A stretch of DNA of 10,349 nt from Deferribacterales bacterium UBA4806. Its GTDB lineage: Bacteria; Chrysiogenota; Deferribacteres; Deferribacterales; UBA228. The stretch covers positions 1 to 10,349 of the forward strand of contig DHGE01000123.1 of the NCBI GenBank assembly GCA_002402635.1, in the 5' to 3' direction. Each line of letters opens with the position of its first letter. Within the stretch, counting starts at the first letter, position 1. Both the position numbers and the translations under genes were made by a program. Positions 1 to 6,138 of this stretch are shown here, piece by piece. Under the pieces are notes generated by a model. It worked only from the letters and a program-made list of their open reading frames with translations, was not told the origin of the DNA and made no database searches.

Positions 1-100
1 TAAAAAATTAGTTGAAAATAGTCAACGCTGGATAAAGGAAAGTTAACTATAAATAATTTATATTTAACCTATTTAATTATAAAAAATTTTGCACAATAAA

Positions 101-175
101 ATTGTATAAAGATTGAATTAACTATTTGATACAATTACGCAATTTCATTATTATTGGGAAGATATTGTATAAAGA
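101..175. repeat. Repeated ATTGTATAAAGA motif
   Basis: The 12-base word ATTGTATAAAGA occurs at 101-112 and again at 164-175. Between them, on the opposite strand, lies the close variant ATTGTATCAAA (125-135), and GTGTATCAAA follows at 211-220. Mixed orientation suggests protein-binding sites or promoter -10 elements rather than a tandem array. The region is very AT-rich, so chance is a real alternative. No ORF of note is seen in 1-291; whatever gene precedes it lies outside the window. Confidence 0.3.
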
Positions 176-240
176 AAAATTGTAAAATACCTAATGTCTA
201 CATTATCTGTGTGTATCAAAATTGATGAAAAAACAGGTCA

Positions 241-264
241 ATTTTTGTGACTAGTGACAAAAAT
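241..264. repeat. 24-bp near-perfect palindrome after the small minus-strand gene
   Basis: The left half ATTTTTGTGACT mirrors the right half AGTGACAAAAAT, with 22 of 24 positions symmetric; the only mismatched pair is G/G at 249 and 256. It begins 27 bases past the stop of the minus-strand small gene. Read on the minus strand it is followed, after a few bases, by a run of six T (TGTTTTTTC), so it could be a weak intrinsic terminator. The symmetry through the centre, with no loop, fits a dimeric repressor operator equally well. Confidence 0.35.
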
Positions 265-291
265 AAAGAGCACTATTAATTTTTATTTTTT

Positions 292-486
292 TTATTGTAA
301 ATGCTTGCCATTAGGTAGCAGTTTATCAGGAACTGTTTTTCCTATATCTTTTAACTTTTTGCGCTCACATTTATCGAATTGACCTTGGCAATAGTTTGTT
401 ATATATAATTTTTTAGAAACTTCTAATTTAAAAAATTGAAACAAAGGACAAGATTTTAAATAGGGACATTCATTTTTTTCCACCAT
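292..486 (-). CDS. Small cysteine-rich protein of unknown function
   Basis: This encodes 64 residues with four cysteines spaced C7-x5-C13-x19-C33-x6-C40, in the motifs CPYLKSCP and YCQGQFDKC, followed by a charged segment and a short tail with VPDKLLPNG. Paired Cys motifs of this kind suggest a bound metal or iron-sulfur cluster, or structural disulfides; which one cannot be told from sequence. From memory, it resembles small proteins of Clostridia, Negativicutes and Deltaproteobacteria that start CPYLxxCPFF, contain YCxGxFxxCARY and end near VPxxLxPN; these have no established function. The start is supported by GAGAGGTG five bases upstream of the ATG on the minus strand. There is no signal peptide or membrane segment, so it is probably cytoplasmic. 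It is transcribed divergently from the MFS gene and appears monocistronic. Confidence 0.75.
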   Translation of the reverse strand: MVEKNECPYLKSCPLFQFFKLEVSKKLYITNYCQGQFDKCERKKLKDIGKTVPDKLLPNGKHLQ

Positions 487-523
487 TATACACCTCTCAT
501 AAGATACATTAAAATACTTATGA
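487..523 (-). promoter_or_regulatory. Inverted repeat abutting the ribosome site of the small Cys gene
   Basis: On the minus strand the arms TCATAAG (523-517) and CTTATGA (503-497) flank a 13-base spacer, and the second arm runs directly into the ribosome site GAGGTG (496-491 area). In RNA this would be a 7-bp hairpin ending at the Shine-Dalgarno; in DNA it could be an operator. The arm is short and AT-rich, so this is tentative. No convincing -35/-10 pair is seen upstream on the minus strand. Confidence 0.25.
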
Positions 524-930
524 TTTTTTCAACGATCATTTTTATGTCATTATCTCGCTTCGATACATAATAGTTTGTTGTTTAAATTAATTTACTAATC
601 TCTAATAGCAAAATAGCTAATTAATATAAGTTTAAAACATTTATTTGTACTTTTCAAGTTTAAGTGACCATTTTTTTTTACTAACATATATTTATGTTAT
701 TGTCTTCCATTAAAGAATTAACATTTCGATATAAACTCTGATAATTAAAATGAATAAGTTTAACTTATAGAAATTTGAAGGTATTTTCTACATATAAATT
801 AGTTTTCTAAAACTAAAATTACGAAGATAAATTTACTTACTATAACTTTTAAATAAAGTGATTGTTAATTCAACTAAAATAAGATTGTTAAATATTATGA
901 GAAATAAAATTAAGTATTTCCAGTTTATTT
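524..930. other. AT-rich intergenic stretch without recognisable genes
   Basis: This is most of the divergent region between the small minus-strand gene and the MFS gene. All frames are closed by frequent stops, and no tRNA, repeat array, mobile-element end or conserved RNA could be recognised by eye. A TGTATC-type word recurs on the minus strand (around 561-570 and 501-510), echoing the motif seen at 101-220. Confidence 0.5.
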
Positions 931-971
931 GTTTACTGATAAGTCTTTCTGGCAGAAAAGATTTATCAAAC
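931..971. repeat. Strong imperfect hairpin upstream of the MFS gene
   Basis: The arm GATAAGTCTTTCT (938-950) pairs with AGAAAAGATTTATC (954-967) across the three-base loop GGC, giving 13 base pairs with one G-T wobble and one bulged A. Outside a three-base bulge, GTTT (931-934) pairs with AAAC (968-971). No T-run follows on either strand, so it is not a standard intrinsic terminator. It lies about 100 bases before the MFS start and could be an operator, an RNA element of a longer MFS transcript, or a remnant of a mobile repeat. Confidence 0.55.
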
Positions 972-1032
972 TTTTAAGTTAAAATGTTTAATAAATACTG
1001 TAATATAGTAAATAAAAATCATAAGATCTTCA

Positions 1033-1059
1033 TTGAATAATTATAAAAACTGTTATAAA
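1033..1059 (+). promoter_or_regulatory. Possible promoter immediately before the MFS start
   Basis: TGTTATAAA (1051-1059) matches an extended -10 element (TGnTATAAT with one change), and TTGAAT (1033-1038) could serve as a -35, although the 15-base spacing is short. A start site about seven bases after the -10 would fall only a few bases before the ATG at 1070, implying a nearly leaderless mRNA. This agrees with the absence of any Shine-Dalgarno there. In such AT-rich DNA similar matches arise by chance. Confidence 0.3.
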
Positions 1060-1069
1060 CATTTATACT

Positions 1070-2320
1070 ATGCCTTCAACAATTCCAAAACAATCACTTT
1101 CTAAAAAGCGTTGGTTTGTTATTATGCCAATAGTTTTTATTATATACAGTCTAGGATTTTTAGATAGAGTCAATTTTGGCTTTGCTGCTGCAGGAGGAAT
1201 GGCAAGTGATCTTAATCTAACTCCAAACAAATATTCTCTGGTTGGTGCATTATTTTTTCTTGGATATTTTATTTTTCAGGTGCCAGGGACTGTTTATGCA
1301 GAACGGCATAGCGTTAAAAAAGTTTTGGTTGCTAGCCTTATTCTTTGGGGCTTATGCTCCTCTTTAACAGGTATAGTAAGTAATGTTTATGGATTATTTC
1401 TTATTCGTTTTACTTTAGGAACTATTGAATCTGTTATGCAACCATGCATTATTATATATTTAACACGATGGTTTGTTGAGAGCGAAAGAGGACGAGCTAA
1501 TGCTTATTTTATTTTGGGTAATCCAGTGACTATCTTGTGGATGTCCATTGTGTCAGGATATCTTATTCATATCTATAATTGGAGAACAATGTTTGTTGTT
1601 GAAGGGTTACCTTCTGTTCTTTGGGGAATAATATGTTGGTTTATAATGAAAGAAAACCCATCAGAAGTTCCTTGGATGACTGAGCAAGAAAAACAAACAC
1701 TTCAAAATATTTTAGATGAAGAGAATAAAAACGTTAGCAATATAAAAAATTATCTGGAAGCATTCCGTCATCCTAAAATTCTTTTACTGTGTTTACAATA
1801 TTTTTGTTGGTGTATAGGAGTGTATGGTTTTGTTATCTGGCTTCCTTCTATAATTAAGCAAGCAAGCTTGACAGGAATAGTTACAGTTGGGTGGTTATCA
1901 ACTGTTCCTTATACTGGAGCAATAATTGCTATGATAGTTATTTCTTATTTATCTGATAAAAGTAGGGAAAGATACACTTACGTGTGTGTTAGCCTGCTTG
2001 TGGGTATGATATCTTTCATGTGTTCCTATTTTATTGGAACTAATAATTTTTGGATTTCCTATATCTTATTAATAATTGCTGGTTCGGCAATGTATGCACC
2101 ATATGGGCCATTTTTTGCTATTATACCTTCTATTGTTCCTAGAAATGTACTTGGTGGCTGTTTAGCTTTAATTAATTCTATGGGTGCTTTGGGTTCTTTT
2201 GTTGGATCATATTTAGTAGGTCTTTTTAATGGAATAACAGGCACTCCAAGTCTTTCATATGTTTTTATGGCAATTTCTTTATTTCTAGCTGTGATTGCTA
2301 CAATTTGTGCTAAACGTTAG
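1070..2320 (+). CDS. MFS transporter, anion:cation symporter (ACS) type
   Basis: This encodes a 416-residue polytopic membrane protein with about 12 hydrophobic segments and a central hydrophilic loop (roughly residues 195-232, with PSEVPWMTEQEK), the usual layout and size of the major facilitator superfamily. The first helix carries LGFLDRVNFGFA (D32, R33, N35), the signature position of the ACS family (hexuronate, glucarate, rhamnonate and phthalate-type permeases). The P-W-M/L-T-x-x-E stretch before the central loop is also typical of that family. Members use ion gradients to import organic anions, mainly sugar acids. The substrate here is unknown; uptake of a sugar or uronate released by the downstream secreted glycosidases is only a contextual guess, because 658 bases and a separate promoter intervene. 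The ATG at 1070 is the first possible start after an in-frame TGA at 1034, but it has no Shine-Dalgarno, and a later ATG (codon 19) would cut into the first helix. The gene ends with TAG and looks intact. Confidence 0.85.
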   Translation: MPSTIPKQSLSKKRWFVIMPIVFIIYSLGFLDRVNFGFAAAGGMASDLNLTPNKYSLVGALFFLGYFIFQVPGTVYAERHSVKKVLVASLILWGLCSSLTGIVSNVYGLFLIRFTLGTIESVMQPCIIIYLTRWFVESERGRANAYFILGNPVTILWMSIVSGYLIHIYNWRTMFVVEGLPSVLWGIICWFIMKENPSEVPWMTEQEKQTLQNILDEENKNVSNIKNYLEAFRHPKILLLCLQYFCWCIGVYGFVIWLPSIIKQASLTGIVTVGWLSTVPYTGAIIAMIVISYLSDKSRERYTYVCVSLLVGMISFMCSYFIGTNNFWISYILLIIAGSAMYAPYGPFFAIIPSIVPRNVLGGCLALINSMGALGSFVGSYLVGLFNGITGTPSLSYVFMAISLFLAVIATICAKR

Positions 2321-2340
2321 AATTATATAAATTTATATTT

Positions 2341-2380
2341 GTTCAACTGTTAATATAAAAAACTATTTGAGTAGTTGAAA
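2341..2380 (+). terminator. Weak stem-loop after the MFS gene
   Basis: TTCAACT (2342-2348) pairs with AGTTGAA (2373-2379), extendable by two G-T wobbles, 21 bases after the MFS stop. It is followed by ATTTT. The long loop (about 20 bases), low GC content and short T-run make it a poor intrinsic terminator, but no better candidate is seen before the next promoter. Confidence 0.3.
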
Positions 2381-2670
2381 TTTTGTGAAGAAAGATGATT
2401 ATGCGTTGGAGTAGAGATGAACATTGTTTGAATTTACTTAATAAATAAAGGTTTCATTATAATCTTTACGGTATTAAAACACTTGTTCTTGTGGGATATA
2501 TATTTTGATCTTCAATTTGTGACTAAGTCCTATGAAAGAAATAATTGATAACTATATTTTAATAGTCTGAAAGACCTAACAATATAGTTAAATTTATTAA
2601 ACCGTTATTTGTATGAAAACAATCTAAGAGGAAAAGCATATTAAAGTATGTAAAAAATTACGAAATAAAA
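2381..2670. other. Intergenic stretch with nothing recognisable
   Basis: Only very short reading frames occur here (for example a 15-codon ATG frame at 2401-2448, without ribosome site or similarity I recognise). I see no RNA gene, repeat or mobile-element end. It separates the MFS gene from the promoter of the glycosidase operon. Confidence 0.5.
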
Positions 2671-2698
2671 TTGACAATAAAAATTTGTTTTGTATAAT
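2671..2698 (+). promoter_or_regulatory. Consensus sigma-A promoter of the glycosidase operon
   Basis: TTGACA (2671-2676) and TATAAT (2693-2698) are both exact consensus hexamers with a 16-base spacer, the best promoter match in the window. Transcription should begin near 2705, leaving an untranslated leader of about 275 bases before the GH2 start. The spacer region 2674-2693 is itself an imperfect palindrome (ACAA at one end, TTGT at the other, AAATTT in the centre, 16 of 20 positions symmetric), which is where a repressor operator would sit. A strong constitutive core with an overlapping operator would suit an inducible carbohydrate operon; the operator is inference. Confidence 0.7.
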
Positions 2699-2754
2699 TT
2701 AGTTAGTTAATTTTATTTATTAATGTTGTGTGTTGTAAATGAAGATATTCTATT

Positions 2755-2794
2755 TATAGTGATTTGAAAGGAATAATGAGTATATGTCACTATA
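2755..2794 (+). promoter_or_regulatory. Leader inverted repeat enclosing a ribosome site
   Basis: TATAGTGA (2755-2762) and TCACTATA (2787-2794) are perfect complements separated by 24 bases. In the mRNA from the 2671-2698 promoter they would form an 8-bp hairpin whose loop shows the Shine-Dalgarno AAAGGA (2767-2772) and the ATG at 2776; the start codon of the 41-residue ORF (2784) lies at the loop edge. This could control translation of the leader ORF or act as a DNA operator. Eight base pairs in AT-rich sequence can occur by chance. Confidence 0.3.
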
Positions 2795-2909
2795 CCTATT
2801 AGAGAAAGAAGATGGCTTTGCATTTATACTAAAGGCAAAGAACCCTGATTTATTTGAGAATTATAAAGACATTGTCTATTCACTCATTAAAAATATGAGA
2901 AAAGTGTAA
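2784..2909 (+). CDS. Small leader ORF or remnant, 41 residues, unknown function
   Basis: The ORF starts ATG TCA CTA and ends AAA GTG TAA. It lies wholly within the predicted leader of the glycosidase mRNA, 69 bases before the GH2 start. The protein is hydrophilic to amphipathic (start MSLYLLEKEDGFAFIL, end YSLIKNMRKV), with no signal peptide or cysteine. AAAGGA lies 11 bases upstream, a rather long but usable spacing. The composition looks protein-like rather than random: an F-A-F-I-L strand, then an F-E-N-Y-K helix and a basic end. This faintly recalls the C-terminal end of PsbP/DcrB-like lipoproteins (final strand, then a helix with F-x-x-Y and a closing I-x-x-S/N), so it may be a truncated gene remnant rather than a functional leader peptide. 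The in-frame sequence upstream is closed by TGA at 2760. I do not recognise it with confidence. Confidence 0.35.
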   Translation: MSLYLLEKEDGFAFILKAKNPDLFENYKDIVYSLIKNMRKV

Positions 2910-2978
2910 AACTTAAATAATGAATTATATTTTAATAATAAATAGCTTGCTTGATTGATTTTCCATGGAGGATAAAGG

Positions 2979-5702
2979 ATGAAGTCAATTGTTAGAAATT
3001 TATTATTTATTTTATTTTTAATTTTTATAATTATTGGAGCTGCTAAGGTTTTAAAATGTCATAATATATTATTTCACCAATCAGGATTATATCATGGCTT
3101 AAAGGGAGAATATTATAAGAGTCCATCCACAAGTAGTTATGATTTTGCTGAACTTAAAACAGTAGTTGCTGATGAAGTAATAGATTTTTATCCAGATTTT
3201 ACACCTTTGTTAAATGAACGAGTTGGGCAAACTGAAGGATGTGCCGTCAGGTGGACTGGGATGATACAACCAAAATATAGTGAAGTTTATACATTTCACA
3301 TGGTAGGTGATAATGGGTTTAGGCTATGGATAGGAGATATATTAGTACTTGATCATTGGGTAAATGATTGGGAAGTGCCTCAAAAAAGCAAGCCTGTATC
3401 TTTAAAGGCTGGGAATTTATACAATATAAAAATTGAATATTTTAATGCTACAGGTGGTGCTACTTTAAAACTTGAATGGTCTAGTCCAAGTCAAGAAAAG
3501 GAAGTAGTACCTATGGATTGCTTGTATCAACCTTTTGGTAGTTCACTTCCTGTTATCAAGTCAGTAGAAGCTATAACTGTTACTACTGATCAGTATTCGC
3601 AACCTTTATTACCAACAAATGTAAATGTTGAATATACAGATGGAACCAAAAAAGAGCTGCCTGTAACTTGGGATTTTAGCTCTGATCCTTCATTATTTGA
3701 CAATGTAGGTTCTGTAGAAGTTTGTGGAAAGATAATAGGTAAAGGTGTTAAAGTCAAAGCAATTGTACAAGTAAATCCTTATAAAGGCTGGAAGATGCAG
3801 CAAGCACCATTAATGACTAAGTGGGCCGATCAGATTGATACTGAATTACCTTTGCCAGAGTATCCGAGGATGCAGATGCAGAGAGCTGACTGGTTAAATT
3901 TAAATGGTTTATGGCAGTTTCAACCAGGAAGTCCAGAAGATAAAGTTCCAACAGGTAAGGACCTTGAAAGGGAAATACTAGTACCATATCCAATGGAATC
4001 AGCTCTTTCCGGCGTAAAGAACCATTATGATTATTCATGGTATAGAAGATTATTTTCCTTGCCAGAAAACTGGAGTAATAAGAAGATAATATTAAATTTT
4101 GGTGCAGTAGATTTTGAATCTGAAGTGTTCGTTAATGGTGTTAGTGTTGGAACGCATAAAGGAGGATATGATCCTTTTAACTATGATATCACACCTTACC
4201 TAAAATCATCAGGTCAACAAGAGTTAATTGTCAAAGTTTTTGATGACACAGGAAAACACCCTAAGGGCAAACAAACCACAAATCCAGAAGGTATTTGGTA
4301 TACACCAACAAGTGGAATATGGCAAACCGTATGGATTGAACCTGTTTCAGAAATATATATAAAAGATATAAAAATTGTTCCAGATATAGATAACGAAGAA
4401 GTAAAAATTACTGTAAATACCTCCAATAATTCATTAAGTGGACAAAGTTTATCAGTTAACATAAGTGATACCGGTTTAGGTGTTACGAATGTGAATGTAA
4501 AACCTGGTGAAGAAACGTCGATAAATATTCCAAATCCAAAATTATGGACTCCAGATGATCCTTTTCTTTATGACTTAGATATAACATTAGCTAGCAAGGG
4601 TTCTGTTGTTGATCATGTTAAAAGTTATTTTGGGATGAGAAAAATATCTATTGAAGAGGACAATGGTCTGAAAAAAATATTTTTAAATAATAAATTTACT
4701 TTTTTGATTGGTCCACTTGATCAAGGATTTTGGCCAGACGGTATATATACAGCTCCAACAGATGAAGCTCTAAGATGGGATATTGAACAAGAAAAGAACT
4801 TAGGTTTTAATGCAGTTCGTAAACATGTAAAAGTTGAACCTGATAGGTGGTATTATTGGGCAGACAAGCTGGGAATTTTAGTGGTTCAAGACATGCCTTC
4901 TGCAAATAATGAAAGTGATGAGGAAAAAAAACAATTTGAAAATGAACTGCATAAAATGGTTGAAACCCATTGGAATCATCCTTCTATAATAAACTGGGTC
5001 GTTTTTAATGAGGGATGGGGACAATATGATACAATTAGGCTAACAACAGATGTAATGAATTTAGACCCAAATCGTTTAGTTACATGTGCTAGCGGTTGGA
5101 ATGATTATGAGGTCGGGCATATTCAGGATATTCATAGTTATCCAGAACCTAATTGCCCTGATTCAATTATTCGAGCACGCGTAAATGGAGAATATGGTGG
5201 AATAAAATATGCTGTTGATGGCCATTTATGGACACAAAATTCATGGGGGTATACAGATGATGCAGGAGATCCAAGCAAGTATAGTGAAATCTACAGTAGT
5301 TATAGTGAAAAGATTGATTCGTTTAAACAAAATCAAGGGCTGAGTTCTGCTATATATACTCAAATAACAGATGTTGAACAAGAAGTTAACGGCTTGTTTA
5401 CATATGACAGAAAACTATTTAAAGGTAATCTTGATAAAATTAGACAAGCAAATTTGCTTGCAAGTAACGTTATAGAGTCGATTGTTCCTGTTAAGGTTAC
5501 AACAAATGTTGGAATAAGTCCAAAATTACCCAATAAGATAAATGTGATTGATGAGAATGGAATAGAAAAAAGTGCTGATGTTTTTTGGAATGCGATAGAA
5601 TCTTCAAGTTATAGTCAGGAAGGTTTTTTCACTGTTGAAGGCAATATCAAGGATTCCAAAACTAAGGCTAAAGCAGAAATAATGGTAATTAATAAAAATT
5701 AA
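2979..5702 (+). CDS. Secreted GH2 glycoside hydrolase with PA14 and bacterial Ig-like domains
   Basis: This 907-residue exo-beta-glycosidase starts with a hydrophobic segment (about residues 7-22; possible signal cleavage after GAA, otherwise a membrane anchor). The order is: PA14 domain (about 38-185, with GLKGEYY, CAVRWTG, GDNGFRLW), Big_4-type Ig-like domain (about 196-266), GH2 sugar-binding jelly roll (about 295-458, with DWLNLNGLWQF and SGIWQTVWIEPV), GH2 Ig-like domain (about 462-561), TIM barrel (about 561-830) and a second Big_4-like domain (about 837-903). The expected acid/base is E678 in VVFNEGWG and the nucleophile E738 in NGEYGG; both are present, so it should be active by retaining chemistry. 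The GPLDQGFWPDG and RKHVKVEPDRWYYWADKLG stretches mark a GH2 clade usually annotated only as beta-galactosidase/glucuronidase-like. Beside two alpha-mannosidases, a beta-mannosidase or beta-galactosidase role in glycan trimming is plausible but unproven. The start is set by GGAGG seven bases upstream. It ends with tandem TAA TAG and is first in the operon; the next gene begins 34 bases on. Confidence 0.9.
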   Translation: MKSIVRNLLFILFLIFIIIGAAKVLKCHNILFHQSGLYHGLKGEYYKSPSTSSYDFAELKTVVADEVIDFYPDFTPLLNERVGQTEGCAVRWTGMIQPKYSEVYTFHMVGDNGFRLWIGDILVLDHWVNDWEVPQKSKPVSLKAGNLYNIKIEYFNATGGATLKLEWSSPSQEKEVVPMDCLYQPFGSSLPVIKSVEAITVTTDQYSQPLLPTNVNVEYTDGTKKELPVTWDFSSDPSLFDNVGSVEVCGKIIGKGVKVKAIVQVNPYKGWKMQQAPLMTKWADQIDTELPLPEYPRMQMQRADWLNLNGLWQFQPGSPEDKVPTGKDLEREILVPYPMESALSGVKNHYDYSWYRRLFSLPENWSNKKIILNFGAVDFESEVFVNGVSVGTHKGGYDPFNYDITPYLKSSGQQELIVKVFDDTGKHPKGKQTTNPEGIWYTPTSGIWQTVWIEPVSEIYIKDIKIVPDIDNEEVKITVNTSNNSLSGQSLSVNISDTGLGVTNVNVKPGEETSINIPNPKLWTPDDPFLYDLDITLASKGSVVDHVKSYFGMRKISIEEDNGLKKIFLNNKFTFLIGPLDQGFWPDGIYTAPTDEALRWDIEQEKNLGFNAVRKHVKVEPDRWYYWADKLGILVVQDMPSANNESDEEKKQFENELHKMVETHWNHPSIINWVVFNEGWGQYDTIRLTTDVMNLDPNRLVTCASGWNDYEVGHIQDIHSYPEPNCPDSIIRARVNGEYGGIKYAVDGHLWTQNSWGYTDDAGDPSKYSEIYSSYSEKIDSFKQNQGLSSAIYTQITDVEQEVNGLFTYDRKLFKGNLDKIRQANLLASNVIESIVPVKVTTNVGISPKLPNKINVIDENGIEKSADVFWNAIESSSYSQEGFFTVEGNIKDSKTKAKAEIMVINKN

Positions 5703-5736
5703 TAGAAAAATAATTAATAATATTAGGAGGAAATCA

Positions 5737-6051
5737 ATGATTGCATTTATTAAAAAAATGACTTTTATTTGTTTATTTTTTGTTTGTACAGCAATTGGAT
5801 TAACACAGGAATTAGGCAATAAGTATTTATTGATGAATTCACACACTGACGCAGCATGGCTTTGGCAATGGCCTGAAACAATGTGGGTAGTTGATAAAAC
5901 ATTAAATCATAATATTGAATTTATGGATAAATATAGTCAATATAAATTTATTTATTCTGCACCACAATATTATGAGTGGATGAAATTTGCAGGAAAATAC
6001 ACTATTGATTCAGCCCAAGGTAAAGTAAATGACAGTGAAATATACAATTAA
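5737..6051 (+). CDS. N-terminal fragment of the GH38 alpha-mannosidase (104 residues)
   Basis: This is what ordinary translation would yield: the signal peptide and the first part of the catalytic barrel, including H36 and D38 but neither the catalytic Asp nor the last zinc His. It cannot be active alone. It has the strong ribosome site of the full gene. It ends at the internal TAA within an otherwise conserved GH38 region. Confidence 0.6.
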   Translation: MIAFIKKMTFICLFFVCTAIGLTQELGNKYLLMNSHTDAAWLWQWPETMWVVDKTLNHNIEFMDKYSQYKFIYSAPQYYEWMKFAGKYTIDSAQGKVNDSEIYN

Positions 6052-6138
6052 ATAGTTGAAAAAGTTCTAAAAGGTCAACTTATTCCAGTTGATGGAAACT
6101 GGATAGAGCCTGATTCAAACAACGCATCAGGTGAAGGT

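Noticed and set aside
497..530. Plus-strand terminator (hairpin followed by TTTTTT)
   Set aside because: No plus-strand gene ends upstream of it within the window, the stem is only 7 bp, and its position at the ribosome site of the minus-strand gene is a better explanation.
2059..2244. Minus-strand reading frame inside the MFS gene
   Set aside because: It is a shadow of a clear MFS coding frame, with no ribosome site or recognisable domain. The same holds for the minus-strand frames inside GH2, GH38 and GH92 (for example 3817-4038, 4214-4462, 7476-7706, 8507-8740, 9121-9315).
2401..2448. 15-codon ATG frame in the gap after the MFS gene
   Set aside because: It has no ribosome site, no recognisable sequence and a length expected by chance.
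5776..5790. Lipoprotein box in the GH38 signal peptide (Cys 17)
   Set aside because: The residues before the Cys (FFV) do not fit the lipobox, which needs a small residue at -1; the Cys 14 in the GH92 signal fails for the same reason.
5604..5846. Minus-strand 80-residue frame across the GH2/GH38 junction
   Set aside because: Its hydrophobic stretch comes from the reverse of AT-rich junction and signal-peptide DNA; it lies opposite two well-supported genes.
6049..6051. Genetic-code reassignment of TAA
   Set aside because: GH2 and GH38 both end with in-frame TAA followed by a second stop at the expected protein ends, and the next ribosome sites follow at once.
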